DNA of 5,296 nt from assembly GCA_011043375.1 (NCBI GenBank), contig DQYP01000305.1, positions 1 to 5,296 of the forward strand, given 5' to 3'. The notes under the pieces are model-generated. The model saw only the letters and a program-made list of their open reading frames with translations, ran no database searches and was not told the DNA's origin. How positions within the stretch are numbered: position 1 is the first letter of the stretch; the number at the start of each line of letters is the position of its first letter. Positions 1 through 5,296 of this stretch are shown here, piece by piece. The stretch is from Thermotogaceae bacterium (GTDB lineage: Bacteria; Thermotogota; Thermotogae; B21-G9; HyVt-16). Position numbers and translations under genes: made by a program.

Positions 1-19
1 GGATATTTCTCTTATTTTT

Positions 20-53
20 GTCATTCCGAGGAACGATAGTGACGAGGAATCTT
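20..53. repeat. REP-like dispersed repeat with imperfect dyad
   Basis: The segment has ATTCC at 23-27 and GGAAT at 46-50 as inverted arms around a GA-rich core (GAGGAACGATAGTGACGA). It resembles the short dispersed repeat seen between genes in many bacterial genomes, often as GTCATTCCGAGG...GACGAGGAATCTT. Read in one frame it gives the peptide VIPRNDSDEES, a familiar spurious translation of such repeats. Only one copy is in this window, so its dispersed nature is recalled from general knowledge and not shown here. It may be the tail of the upstream intergenic region or a transcript-end hairpin of a gene to the left. Confidence 0.55.
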
Positions 54-85
54 ATCCTAACAAGTAATAAGTTTCTTTATATCAT

Positions 86-182
86 ACTCTTAGTTAATAG
101 AATCAAGATGTTGTGGGGGATGTTCCCTATTTAAAGAATAATGAGGTTTTTGATAGATTTCAATACTTTTAGTTAACAGAAT
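86..182. repeat. Pair of 18-base direct repeats upstream of the S24 repressor gene
   Basis: Positions 86-103 (ACTCTTAGTTAATAGAAT) and 165-182 (ACTTTTAGTTAACAGAAT) match at 16 of 18 bases and start 79 bases apart. The second copy ends 13 bases before the GGAGG of the repressor gene. Between them lies a small GGGA-TGT-TCCC inverted repeat (117-127). Tandem sites directly upstream of a CI-like repressor gene would suit autoregulatory binding. No well-spaced -35/-10 pair is evident here, so the promoter position is unresolved. The repeats are seen directly, and the operator role is inferred. Confidence 0.45.
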
Positions 183-207
183 TTAAAATATTCTCGGAGG
201 TGGTGAA

Positions 208-876
208 ATGTCAAATTTAATTGGTAGACGCATCAAATATCTGAGAGAAAAGAGAGGTTTCACTCAAACACAGTTGGCTCGCCTTGTCAACATAGGAAAA
301 TCGACGCTGTCGGAATATGAGTCAGGAAAAGCGAATCCAACAGCCGAGGTTATTAGAAAAATCGCCGATGTGTTGGACGTATCTGCGGATTATCTGCTTG
401 GTTTAAAGGATACTTATGAAAAATTCAATGAAGTAGTTGAAATTGATGTGCCAGAAGTTGTGAAGTATATACCTCTATACGAGGTTGAAGTATCCGCTGG
501 AAATGGAACCTTTCCAAATGGTTTCTACTACTCTGAAGCGATTCCTATTACATTTCCAAACATAGACTATGCTTTTAAAGTCATGGGGGATAGCATGGAA
601 CCATTGATAGCCAATGGATCAGTAGTTTTGGTTAAAGCCACACCGATTGCCGATAGCGGTAAGATGATAGTTTGCCTGTACGATGATTTGATACTTCTGA
701 AATGGTTCTACAAAAATGGAAGCAACATCGTACTGCTCTCTGAAAATCCCGCTTATCCACCAATTGTGGTAAATGCTGATAGAAGATTCCAAATAATAGG
801 AACTGTGGAGTCAAATATAAACAGCGGATTTGTGAAGAAATTCAAAGGGGATTTTCAAATCGATAATGATCTTTGA
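208..876 (+). CDS. XRE-family transcriptional repressor with S24 (LexA/CI-like) self-cleavage domain
   Basis: This 222-residue protein is a probable cytoplasmic DNA-binding repressor of the lambda CI type. Residues about 5-65 form an XRE helix-turn-helix (FTQTQLARLVNIGKSTLSEYESG), with the usual VSADYLLG end at 58-65. A linker of about 20 residues leads to an S24 domain at about 88-205. The domain shows a candidate scissile Ala97-Gly98 in VEVSAGNG, the nucleophile Ser129 in MGDSMEP and the general-base Lys165 in ILLKWF. All self-cleavage residues therefore appear present. In this family, RecA filaments or another stress signal trigger cleavage and derepression. It is not LexA itself, because the N-terminal domain is XRE and not winged helix. 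The ATG is set by GGAGGTG at 196-202, five bases upstream. The gene converges on the MFS gene with abutting stop codons. No integrase or phage structural gene is seen beside it, and its target is unknown. Confidence 0.9.
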   Translation: MSNLIGRRIKYLREKRGFTQTQLARLVNIGKSTLSEYESGKANPTAEVIRKIADVLDVSADYLLGLKDTYEKFNEVVEIDVPEVVKYIPLYEVEVSAGNGTFPNGFYYSEAIPITFPNIDYAFKVMGDSMEPLIANGSVVLVKATPIADSGKMIVCLYDDLILLKWFYKNGSNIVLLSENPAYPPIVVNADRRFQIIGTVESNINSGFVKKFKGDFQIDNDL

Positions 877-2271
877 TTAAGAAGCGTTTGTATCATCCTG
901 CTCCTTATTTTGGGAATTAACCGACTTTCTGACTCGAACTATACTCCATATCTTTCCCATCCACGGTACTATATTGGTTGTATACATTTCTTTAACCAAA
1001 TAAAAGAATCCAACTTTTTCTGCAGGACCAATATCCAATTTTGATATCCTTATCGCTGCGATTAACCTCAAGATGAAGGAAATTAAAAATGCTATCCTTA
1101 TGGAACTGAAGTGCCACAAACCGATCTGTAAATCGATATTTTGAAATGTACTAACTATGAAACCAGATAATACGGAACCCAGGAAGAGAGAAAAATTCAC
1201 AGTACCGTTGAATATTGCGAACGCTTCTGTTTTCAGTTCTTTTGGAGATACAACTATAAGCGTATTGAAAATCAATGGACCAGTTCCAGCGGTTATGAAG
1301 ATACCTATAAAAATTTGGACAATCAAGATGTAAAGAAATGATGGAAGTGCAAAAGCCCACAGCAATATTGCAAAAGCCTGCATCAACACACACAACTTCA
1401 AAAGATACTGAAAACCGTATTTATCTCCAGCGTTGCCCCAAAATGGTTGGAAAATCGTTCCCATGAGCATTCCAATAGCGTTCAATAATCCTATAGTTGT
1501 GTAATCGAACTTCAGTTCTTTTATTAACATCACGTTTATGTATGGACCTATTAAACCGAGTGCAAAGTACCACAGGGCAAAACCGGACAGAAAATTCTTA
1601 TAATACTCGTACTTGAGTAAGAATTTGATCGCTTTGAATGGATTCAATGAACTTTCAGTTGGCCTATAGGGCGGTTCATCTTGGAATCTAAGAATTAATC
1701 CATCCATGAAACCTATGACTCCAGCTATAGAAAAAAGAACAGCGAAACTTTTGAATCCCTTACCGAAGATATCCAATATACTTCCAGCAATAAACATCAC
1801 TGGTATTTGGACAAAGCCGAGTATGAAATTTCTAAGACCAAAATATCTTCCAAGTCGTTCAGAAGGCACTAAATCCGCCATCCAACTTTGCCAAGCGGGA
1901 ACGGACAAAGCAGCTGTTATTTGTATATATAGAAATATGCTCAAGGCTATTGGTATCCTAAGATGCTTTGGTAAAAATGGAACGATCGCGAAAGTTAAGA
2001 AGGATGTTCTTGAAGGCCATAATAGCCAAAAAACATATTTTTTTCTGCTTTTTAACTTATTTGAATACAATGGGGCAAGCATTTGAAGGAAATTAGCCAA
2101 AAAAGGTATCGAACCAAACAATCCCATTATCAAAGGATCTGCTCCAAGCCAGAGAAAATATCCTGTCACGTAAGGACCACCAAAAAACTGAAGAGCAGTT
2201 ACACCCAGAATACCTTCTATTATTGCGATCTTCAATGCTTTATTTATTTGTTCTTGAGTAAGTGGTTTCAA
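877..2271 (-). CDS. Major facilitator superfamily transporter, substrate unknown
   Basis: This 464-residue inner-membrane protein has about twelve hydrophobic segments in two halves, separated by a hydrophilic loop at about 196-215 (RFQDEPPYRPTESS). The first half carries the conserved patch SWMADLVPSERLGRYFGLRN at 129-148, and the second half carries a motif-A-like loop GNAGDKYG at 279-286. Both are typical of MFS proteins. Length is normal, and a polar C-terminal tail (450-464) follows the last segments. MFS proteins move small solutes by uniport, symport or antiport, and nothing in this sequence fixes the substrate or direction. The start is TTG at 2271, supported by AAGGA (2278-2282) with 6-base spacing. 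No in-frame alternative start was seen upstream. The gene is divergent from csoR and shares a 235-base intergenic region with it. A copper role is possible from position only, and no Met or Cys clusters are visible. Confidence 0.88.
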   Translation of the reverse strand: MKPLTQEQINKALKIAIIEGILGVTALQFFGGPYVTGYFLWLGADPLIMGLFGSIPFLANFLQMLAPLYSNKLKSRKKYVFWLLWPSRTSFLTFAIVPFLPKHLRIPIALSIFLYIQITAALSVPAWQSWMADLVPSERLGRYFGLRNFILGFVQIPVMFIAGSILDIFGKGFKSFAVLFSIAGVIGFMDGLILRFQDEPPYRPTESSLNPFKAIKFLLKYEYYKNFLSGFALWYFALGLIGPYINVMLIKELKFDYTTIGLLNAIGMLMGTIFQPFWGNAGDKYGFQYLLKLCVLMQAFAILLWAFALPSFLYILIVQIFIGIFITAGTGPLIFNTLIVVSPKELKTEAFAIFNGTVNFSLFLGSVLSGFIVSTFQNIDLQIGLWHFSSIRIAFLISFILRLIAAIRISKLDIGPAEKVGFFYLVKEMYTTNIVPWMGKIWSIVRVRKSVNSQNKEQDDTNAS

Positions 2272-2277
2272 GATGAT

Positions 2278-2282
2278 TCCTT
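2278..2282 (-). promoter_or_regulatory. Ribosome binding site fixing the TTG start of the MFS gene
   Basis: AAGGA on the minus strand lies six bases before the TTG at 2271-2269. It supports this non-ATG start, because the only nearby ATG (2291) is in another frame and closes after seven codons. Confidence 0.6.
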
Positions 2283-2357
2283 CTTTTCCATCTTTTCTAT
2301 TGTTAACGTACCTATAGAGTATTTTAAAACTAATTTGTCCTAAAGATTCTTTCTCAA

Positions 2358-2397
2358 AATTGAACTTTATGAAACAGTTCTGTTTATCTGTTCAATT
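2358..2397. promoter_or_regulatory. Nested inverted repeat in the divergent MFS/csoR intergenic region
   Basis: The outer arms AATTGAAC (2358-2365) and GTTCAATT (2390-2397) are perfectly complementary over 8 bp. Inside them AAACAG (2372-2377) and CTGTTT (2380-2385) form a second 6-bp dyad with a TT centre. The segments between outer and inner arms are 6 and 4 bases, so a folded form would have an internal loop. On the minus strand TTGAAC (2395-2390) could be a weak -35 with CATAAA (2371-2366) as a poor -10, 18 bases apart, for the MFS gene. No adjacent T-run makes it a convincing terminator. An operator for an unidentified regulator is the more likely reading. It does not resemble the C/G-tract palindrome in front of copA. 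Confidence 0.5.
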
Positions 2398-2493
2398 CGA
2401 TTGATTTGGATTTTTTATATTTCTTATGCACACTTTTGAAAATTGCATCGATTATCACGCTGAGTGGTAAAATATTCATAAAAGTTGAAGAAG

Positions 2494-2498
2494 GGAGG
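2494..2498 (+). promoter_or_regulatory. Ribosome binding site fixing the TTG start of csoR
   Basis: GGAGG lies eight bases before the TTG at 2507. An in-frame TGA at 2486-2488 rules out any longer reading, so this TTG is the best-supported start. No clear sigma-70-type promoter was found further upstream. TATATT at 2416-2421 could be a -10 but lacks a good -35. Confidence 0.7.
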
Positions 2499-2506
2499 AA
2501 CAAGGA

Positions 2507-2770
2507 TTGAAACATTCTGAGGCTTTAAGAAAATTGAAAGTGGCTAAAGGACAAATCGAATCAGCAATGAGAATGATAGAGGACGAAAGATATTGTATAG
2601 ATATATCCAAGCAGATCTTGGCTACAATCTCACTGTTGAAGAAGGCGAATTCAAGCGTTTTGAAAAAACATATCGAGACCTGTGTTAAGGAAGCGATGAA
2701 AACGGCGAATATTGATGAAAAACTCGAGGAGCTCGAAAAGATCATGGATTATCTTGAAAAAACAATATAA
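2507..2770 (+). CDS. csoR: CsoR-family Cu(I)-sensing transcriptional repressor
   Basis: This 87-residue, all-helical cytoplasmic protein belongs to the CsoR/RcnR (DUF156) family. In this family, dimers or tetramers bind palindromic operators and leave DNA when metal binds. The Cu(I) ligand set is visible as Cys30, His55 and Cys59, with the same spacing (25 and 4 residues) as Cys36, His61 and Cys65 of Mycobacterium tuberculosis CsoR. The second-shell Tyr and Glu are also matched, by Tyr29 and Glu75. Cys at the last ligand position argues against the Ni/Co sensor RcnR, which has His there. The family's basic N-terminal helix is present (ALRKLKVAKGQIESAMRMI), and the C-terminus is a charged helix. 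The start is TTG with GGAGG eight bases upstream. The copA promoter starts four bases after the stop codon, and the palindrome there is its likely target. A related role in persulfide sensing (CstR) is less likely because His55 is kept and a Cu-ATPase follows. Confidence 0.93.
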   Translation: MKHSEALRKLKVAKGQIESAMRMIEDERYCIDISKQILATISLLKKANSSVLKKHIETCVKEAMKTANIDEKLEELEKIMDYLEKTI

Positions 2771-2773
2771 AAC

Positions 2774-2802
2774 TTGACAAAGTAAATTAAGTGTGATATA
2801 TT
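2774..2802 (+). promoter_or_regulatory. Sigma-70-type promoter for copA
   Basis: TTGACA at 2774-2779 is a perfect -35 and TATATT at 2797-2802 is a good -10. The spacer is exactly 17 bases, and a TG at 2794-2795 gives an extended -10. Transcription should begin near 2809. The promoter lies entirely between the csoR stop and copA, so copA need not depend on read-through from csoR. This is the clearest promoter in the window. Confidence 0.85.
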
Positions 2803-2815
2803 TTTTGTGAATGAT

Positions 2816-2837
2816 ATCCTACCCACGTGGGTAGGAT
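2816..2837. promoter_or_regulatory. 22-bp perfect palindrome, probable CsoR operator
   Basis: The 18-base core CCTACCCACGTGGGTAGG (2818-2835) is a perfect inverted repeat, and one A/T pair plus one T/A pair on the flanks extend it to 22 bp. Known CsoR operators carry a TACCC-type half site facing GGGTA across a short centre, which this matches. It lies about 7-28 bases downstream of the predicted transcription start and ends two bases from the copA Shine-Dalgarno sequence. Apo-CsoR here would block early elongation or open-complex exit. The same bases in RNA could fold into a hairpin beside the ribosome binding site. The palindrome is seen directly. Binding by the adjacent CsoR is inferred from position and motif. 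Confidence 0.8.
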
Positions 2838-2838
2838 T

Positions 2839-2843
2839 GGAGG
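2839..2843 (+). promoter_or_regulatory. Ribosome binding site that sets the copA start
   Basis: GGAGG lies eight bases before the ATG at 2852. It favours 2852 over an in-frame GTG at 2807, which has no Shine-Dalgarno and sits at or before the predicted transcription start. A further ATG at 2894 (MSFSVTG) has only a weak GAAGGA ahead of it. Confidence 0.8.
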
Positions 2844-2851
2844 AAAGAAAA

Positions 2852-5056
2852 ATGACTTCAGAGATCATAGAACAAAAAGTGAAGGAAGAAAAAATGAGTT
2901 TTTCAGTGACAGGTATGACCTGCGCGACATGTGCAAAAACGGTTGAAAAAGCTTTATCTAAAATAGAAGGGGTTAAATTCGCAGCGGTAAATCTTGCAAC
3001 TTCAACAGGATTTATTGTTGCCGAAAAAAAGATACCACTTGAAGTTGTACAAAAGACAGTTGAGGAAGTTGGATATGGTATATCTATCGAATCACCACAG
3101 ACGCTTGAAGAAATGCGTTATAAAGAAGCAAAGAAAAACCTACTACTAAGCTGGATCGGTACAATTCCTTTGGCAATACTTATGCTTATCAACATGTTAG
3201 CTTTTAAAATACCTGGCTTTGAGTTTCTGGAACTTTTTGTAGGTGGTTTTGTGATATTTTACGCAGGTAAGAGCACAATAAAAGGCGCATGGATAGCTTT
3301 AACTCACAAGCATACAAATATGGACACATTGATATTTTTTGGTGCAGTTGCTTCTTGGACCACCACTTTGCTTTCACTTCTTGGATTTCCAATAGCTTCT
3401 TTTGGTGCAATAGGTGCAATGATAGTTGCTTTTCATATCACTGGAAGATTCATAGAATCGCATTTGAGAGATAAAGCTGCAAAGGAAATAAAGACTCTTC
3501 TCAAGTTACAAGCAAAAGAGGCTCGTGTTTTAACCGATAAAGGTGAATTGACAATGCCAATAGAAGCTATCAAAAAAGGATTTATAGTTCTTGTGAAACC
3601 AGGTGAGAGGATTCCTGTAGATGGAGAAATAATCGAAGGAGTCTCTGGGATTGATGAATCAATGATAACAGGTGAATCCATACCAGTTCAGAAAACCATT
3701 GACGATGAAGTAACTGGAGGTTCACTCAATCTAACGAGTCCTTTGAAGATAAAAGTCACTAAAGTTGGAGAAGATAGCTTTCTCTCTCAAATGATAAAAC
3801 TAATACAACAAGCCCAAGGGACAAAAGTTCCTATTCAGGCTCTTGCAGATAGAATAACCATGTGGTTTGTTCCAACGATAATAACCTTGGCTTTTTTAAG
3901 TTCGGTTGTATGGTACCTAAATTTTGAAAGACTTTCACCGTTTATTGAATCAGCAAGTAAAATCTTTCCTTGGATAATGACTGGTAATGATCCACTCTCA
4001 TTTGCAGTATTCGTTTTTGTTGCAACCATAGTGATCGCATGTCCATGTGCCCTTGGACTCGCCACACCAATGGCCTTAGTGACGGGCACAGGGCTTGCAG
4101 CTAAAAGAGGATTGATAATAAGAAATGCCGAAGCGATACAAACGTCTAAAGAGGTTAAATTCGTTTTGACGGATAAAACAGGAACGATAACAAAGGGTAA
4201 TCCCAGGGTTGTAGAACATAACTTGTCGAATGAGGAATATGGAATCATCAGCGGTATAGAGAAAAACTCCGATCATCCACTTGCAAAAGCTATATACTCA
4301 CTCATGGAAAGTGAGACGAAGCCAAATCATGTTGAAGAAATTCCCGGTCAGGGAATAAAAGCGAGCGTTGGAGATGATGAATACTTTATCGGTAAACCTG
4401 AAAATCCTGAACTATATGCTAAACACTTTGAGTTAGGAAGAACGGTTGTTGAGGTGAAAAAGAATCAGACTCCGTTGGGTTATATAGTTATAGAAGATCC
4501 AATAAGAATGGATTCCAAAAGTGCTATAAAAGAACTTAAGAATATGAAAATAACACCCGTAATGATAACAGGAGACAACGAGAAAACAGCTTGGGCGGTT
4601 GCTAAAACTGTTGGGATAGAAGAGGTCTATTCTCAGGTAAAACCTTCCGACAAGCTTGATATAGTTAGAAAATATCAGTCAAAGGGTTCTAAAGTTGTAA
4701 TGGTTGGTGATGGAATGAACGATGCGGCGGCTTTAAAAGGTGCTGATGTTGGAATTGCCATAGGTTCAGGAACTGATCTTGCAATAGACAGTGCAGACAT
4801 AATAATAACCAAAGGCGGGATATACAAGATAGTTGATGTAATAAGTATATCTAAATTAACATTCAAAGTCATAAAACAAAATCTCTTTTGGGCTTTCTTT
4901 TATAACACAGTTGCAATACCAATGGCAATGGCAGGACTCTTGCATCCGGTGATAGCAGAGATAGCGATGGCGGTGAGTTCTATAACGGTCGTTCTTAACT
5001 CGTTGAGGATCGGTAAAATCAAATTTCGCAGAGGTGAAACTGCTTTGGATGCCTAA
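2852..5056 (+). CDS. copA: Cu(I)-exporting P1B-type ATPase CopA
   Basis: This 734-residue inner-membrane pump (numbered from the ATG at 2852) uses ATP to expel Cu(I). One N-terminal HMA domain (about 15-80) carries the metal-binding GMTCATC, with Cys24 and Cys27. Membrane segments follow from about 95, including the conserved NMDTL at 156-160. The actuator domain has TGES (273-276). The CPC metal site is at 397-399, and the phosphorylation motif DKTGT (441-445) puts the acyl-phosphate on Asp441. The nucleotide domain has His475-Pro476 and GQG (499-501). TGD (573-575) and GDGMND (619-624) complete the P domain. The final helices carry Tyr684-Asn685 and Met706 with Ser709-Ser710. CPC, YN and MxxSS together define the Cu(I) class P1B-1, not Zn/Cd pumps. 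Length and order are normal. It follows csoR under its own promoter and palindrome and precedes a CopZ-like gene. The longer reading from GTG 2807 would translate the operator and is rejected. Confidence 0.96.
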   Translation: MTSEIIEQKVKEEKMSFSVTGMTCATCAKTVEKALSKIEGVKFAAVNLATSTGFIVAEKKIPLEVVQKTVEEVGYGISIESPQTLEEMRYKEAKKNLLLSWIGTIPLAILMLINMLAFKIPGFEFLELFVGGFVIFYAGKSTIKGAWIALTHKHTNMDTLIFFGAVASWTTTLLSLLGFPIASFGAIGAMIVAFHITGRFIESHLRDKAAKEIKTLLKLQAKEARVLTDKGELTMPIEAIKKGFIVLVKPGERIPVDGEIIEGVSGIDESMITGESIPVQKTIDDEVTGGSLNLTSPLKIKVTKVGEDSFLSQMIKLIQQAQGTKVPIQALADRITMWFVPTIITLAFLSSVVWYLNFERLSPFIESASKIFPWIMTGNDPLSFAVFVFVATIVIACPCALGLATPMALVTGTGLAAKRGLIIRNAEAIQTSKEVKFVLTDKTGTITKGNPRVVEHNLSNEEYGIISGIEKNSDHPLAKAIYSLMESETKPNHVEEIPGQGIKASVGDDEYFIGKPENPELYAKHFELGRTVVEVKKNQTPLGYIVIEDPIRMDSKSAIKELKNMKITPVMITGDNEKTAWAVAKTVGIEEVYSQVKPSDKLDIVRKYQSKGSKVVMVGDGMNDAAALKGADVGIAIGSGTDLAIDSADIIITKGGIYKIVDVISISKLTFKVIKQNLFWAFFYNTVAIPMAMAGLLHPVIAEIAMAVSSITVVLNSLRIGKIKFRRGETALDA

Positions 5057-5060
5057 GTAA

Positions 5061-5189
5061 ATGAAAGATGAGGTGAAAGTATTCAACGATGAATTGAAGG
5101 ATCAGGAGAACAATGGGCAATCGAAAGGTGGAAGTACTGAAATGAAACGGAGAAAGTTAAGGAATATGAGTACGGGAAAATATTGCTAA
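5061..5189 (+). CDS. Possible small ORF of 42 codons between copA and copZ
   Basis: An uninterrupted ATG-to-TAA reading begins four bases after the copA stop. It ends inside the Shine-Dalgarno sequence of the next gene, so it fills nearly all of the intercistronic space. The predicted peptide begins MKDEVKVFNDELKDQ and ends RNMSTGKYC. It is very hydrophilic, with 17 of 42 residues charged, acidic in the first third and basic in the last, and has a single C-terminal Cys. It has no transmembrane segment and no family I recognise. Against it being a gene, there is no good Shine-Dalgarno just ahead of the ATG (the nearest, GAGGTG, is over 20 bases back), and ORFs of this size arise by chance. Translation would have to be coupled to copA termination. 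Confidence 0.3.
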   Translation: MKDEVKVFNDELKDQENNGQSKGGSTEMKRRKLRNMSTGKYC

Positions 5190-5202
5190 GGAGGTCTGTA
5201 AA

Positions 5203-5296
5203 ATGAATTACGTGTTGAGTGTCCCAAATATGTCTTGTAATCATTGTGTGATGAGAATAATGAAGGCTTTAAAGAAAATTGGTTTAGAGGATTTTA
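5203..5296 (+). CDS. copZ: CopZ-like copper chaperone (HMA domain), 5' part only
   Basis: The first 31 codons before the window edge read MNYVLSVPNMSCNHCVMRIM and continue KALKKIGLEDF. The M-S-C-N-H-C motif (Met10, Cys12, Cys15) followed by an amphipathic helix is the beta-alpha start of a ferredoxin-like HMA domain. It closely resembles the GMSCNHCV motif of bacterial CopZ proteins, which carry Cu(I) in the cytoplasm and hand it to CopA. Complete members are about 65-75 residues, so roughly half is missing here. A strong AAGGAGGT at 5188-5195, seven bases before the ATG, sets the start. It lies 146 bases after copA on the same strand with no terminator or promoter seen between, so co-transcription is likely. 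The missing end could hide a fusion to another domain. Confidence 0.85.
   Translation, partial: MNYVLSVPNMSCNHCVMRIMKALKKIGLEDF

Noticed and set aside
1..207. CRISPR array, tRNA or riboswitch in the left intergenic region
   Set aside because: Only two direct repeats 79 bases apart are present, without regular repeat-spacer structure, and no tRNA cloverleaf or known aptamer pattern was seen.
1706..2086. 126-codon + strand ORF opposite the MFS gene
   Set aside because: It lies wholly antisense to a clear membrane transporter, has no recognisable domain and no supporting ribosome binding site.
2268..2291. Seven-codon minus-strand ORF whose TGA overlaps the TTG start of the MFS gene (possible leader peptide)
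   Set aside because: It has no good Shine-Dalgarno of its own and is short enough to be chance; the AAGGA inside it serves the TTG.
2302..2307. GTTAAC upstream of the MFS gene, shared with the direct repeats ahead of the S24 repressor
   Set aside because: The match outside this palindromic AT-rich hexamer is poor, so a shared operator cannot be claimed.
2083..2343. 86-codon + strand ORF over the MFS start and intergenic region
   Set aside because: It overlaps the transporter start and the divergent regulatory region, and its composition is low-complexity and unlike a folded protein.
2436..2473. TTGAAA and TAAAAT as a csoR promoter
   Set aside because: The two hexamers are 26 bases apart, too far for a sigma-70-type promoter.
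2476..2745. 89-codon minus-strand ORF opposite csoR
   Set aside because: Its Ser/Phe/Ile-rich sequence is the complement of Lys/Glu codons in csoR, which has a full metal-binding signature on the + strand.
3835..4248. 137-codon minus-strand ORF inside copA
   Set aside because: It is antisense to the conserved CPC and DKTGT region of copA, so its openness reflects codon constraints of the real gene.

Overview
The window looks like a chromosomal segment from an AT-rich, probably thermophilic bacterium. Strong GGAGG-type ribosome binding sites, frequent TTG starts, heavy AGA and ATA codon use and many Lys/Glu residues resemble Thermotogales-type genomes (Thermotoga, Pseudothermotoga and relatives). 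This placement is an inference from style, not from a marker gene.

Layout: Positions 1-207 are non-coding and hold a short REP-like repeat (20-53) and a pair of 18-base near-identical direct repeats (86-103 and 165-182) just ahead of a CI/LexA-like repressor gene (208-876, +). This repressor has an XRE helix-turn-helix and an S24 self-cleavage domain. It runs head-on into an MFS transporter gene (877-2271, -), and the two stop codons abut with no spacer. The 235-base divergent region 2272-2506 holds a nested inverted repeat (2358-2397) but no clean promoter.

From 2507 to the right edge, everything on the + strand looks like a copper homeostasis module. It contains a CsoR-type Cu(I)-sensing repressor (2507-2770), then a near-consensus promoter (2774-2802), then a 22-bp perfect palindrome (2816-2837) that fits a CsoR operator. 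These are followed by a CopA-type Cu(I)-exporting P1B-ATPase (2852-5056), a possible 42-residue small ORF (5061-5189) and the first 31 codons of a CopZ-like metallochaperone (5203 to the edge). The inferred circuit is that apo-CsoR holds the copA-copZ promoter off, and that Cu(I) bound at Cys30/His55/Cys59 releases it. CopZ would then carry Cu(I) to CopA for export.

The copper system is of a known type. The parts that are less ordinary are the position of the operator in the copA leader directly against the Shine-Dalgarno sequence, the small ORF between copA and copZ, the unexplained dyad at 2358-2397, and a self-cleaving repressor with no visible phage genes next to it.
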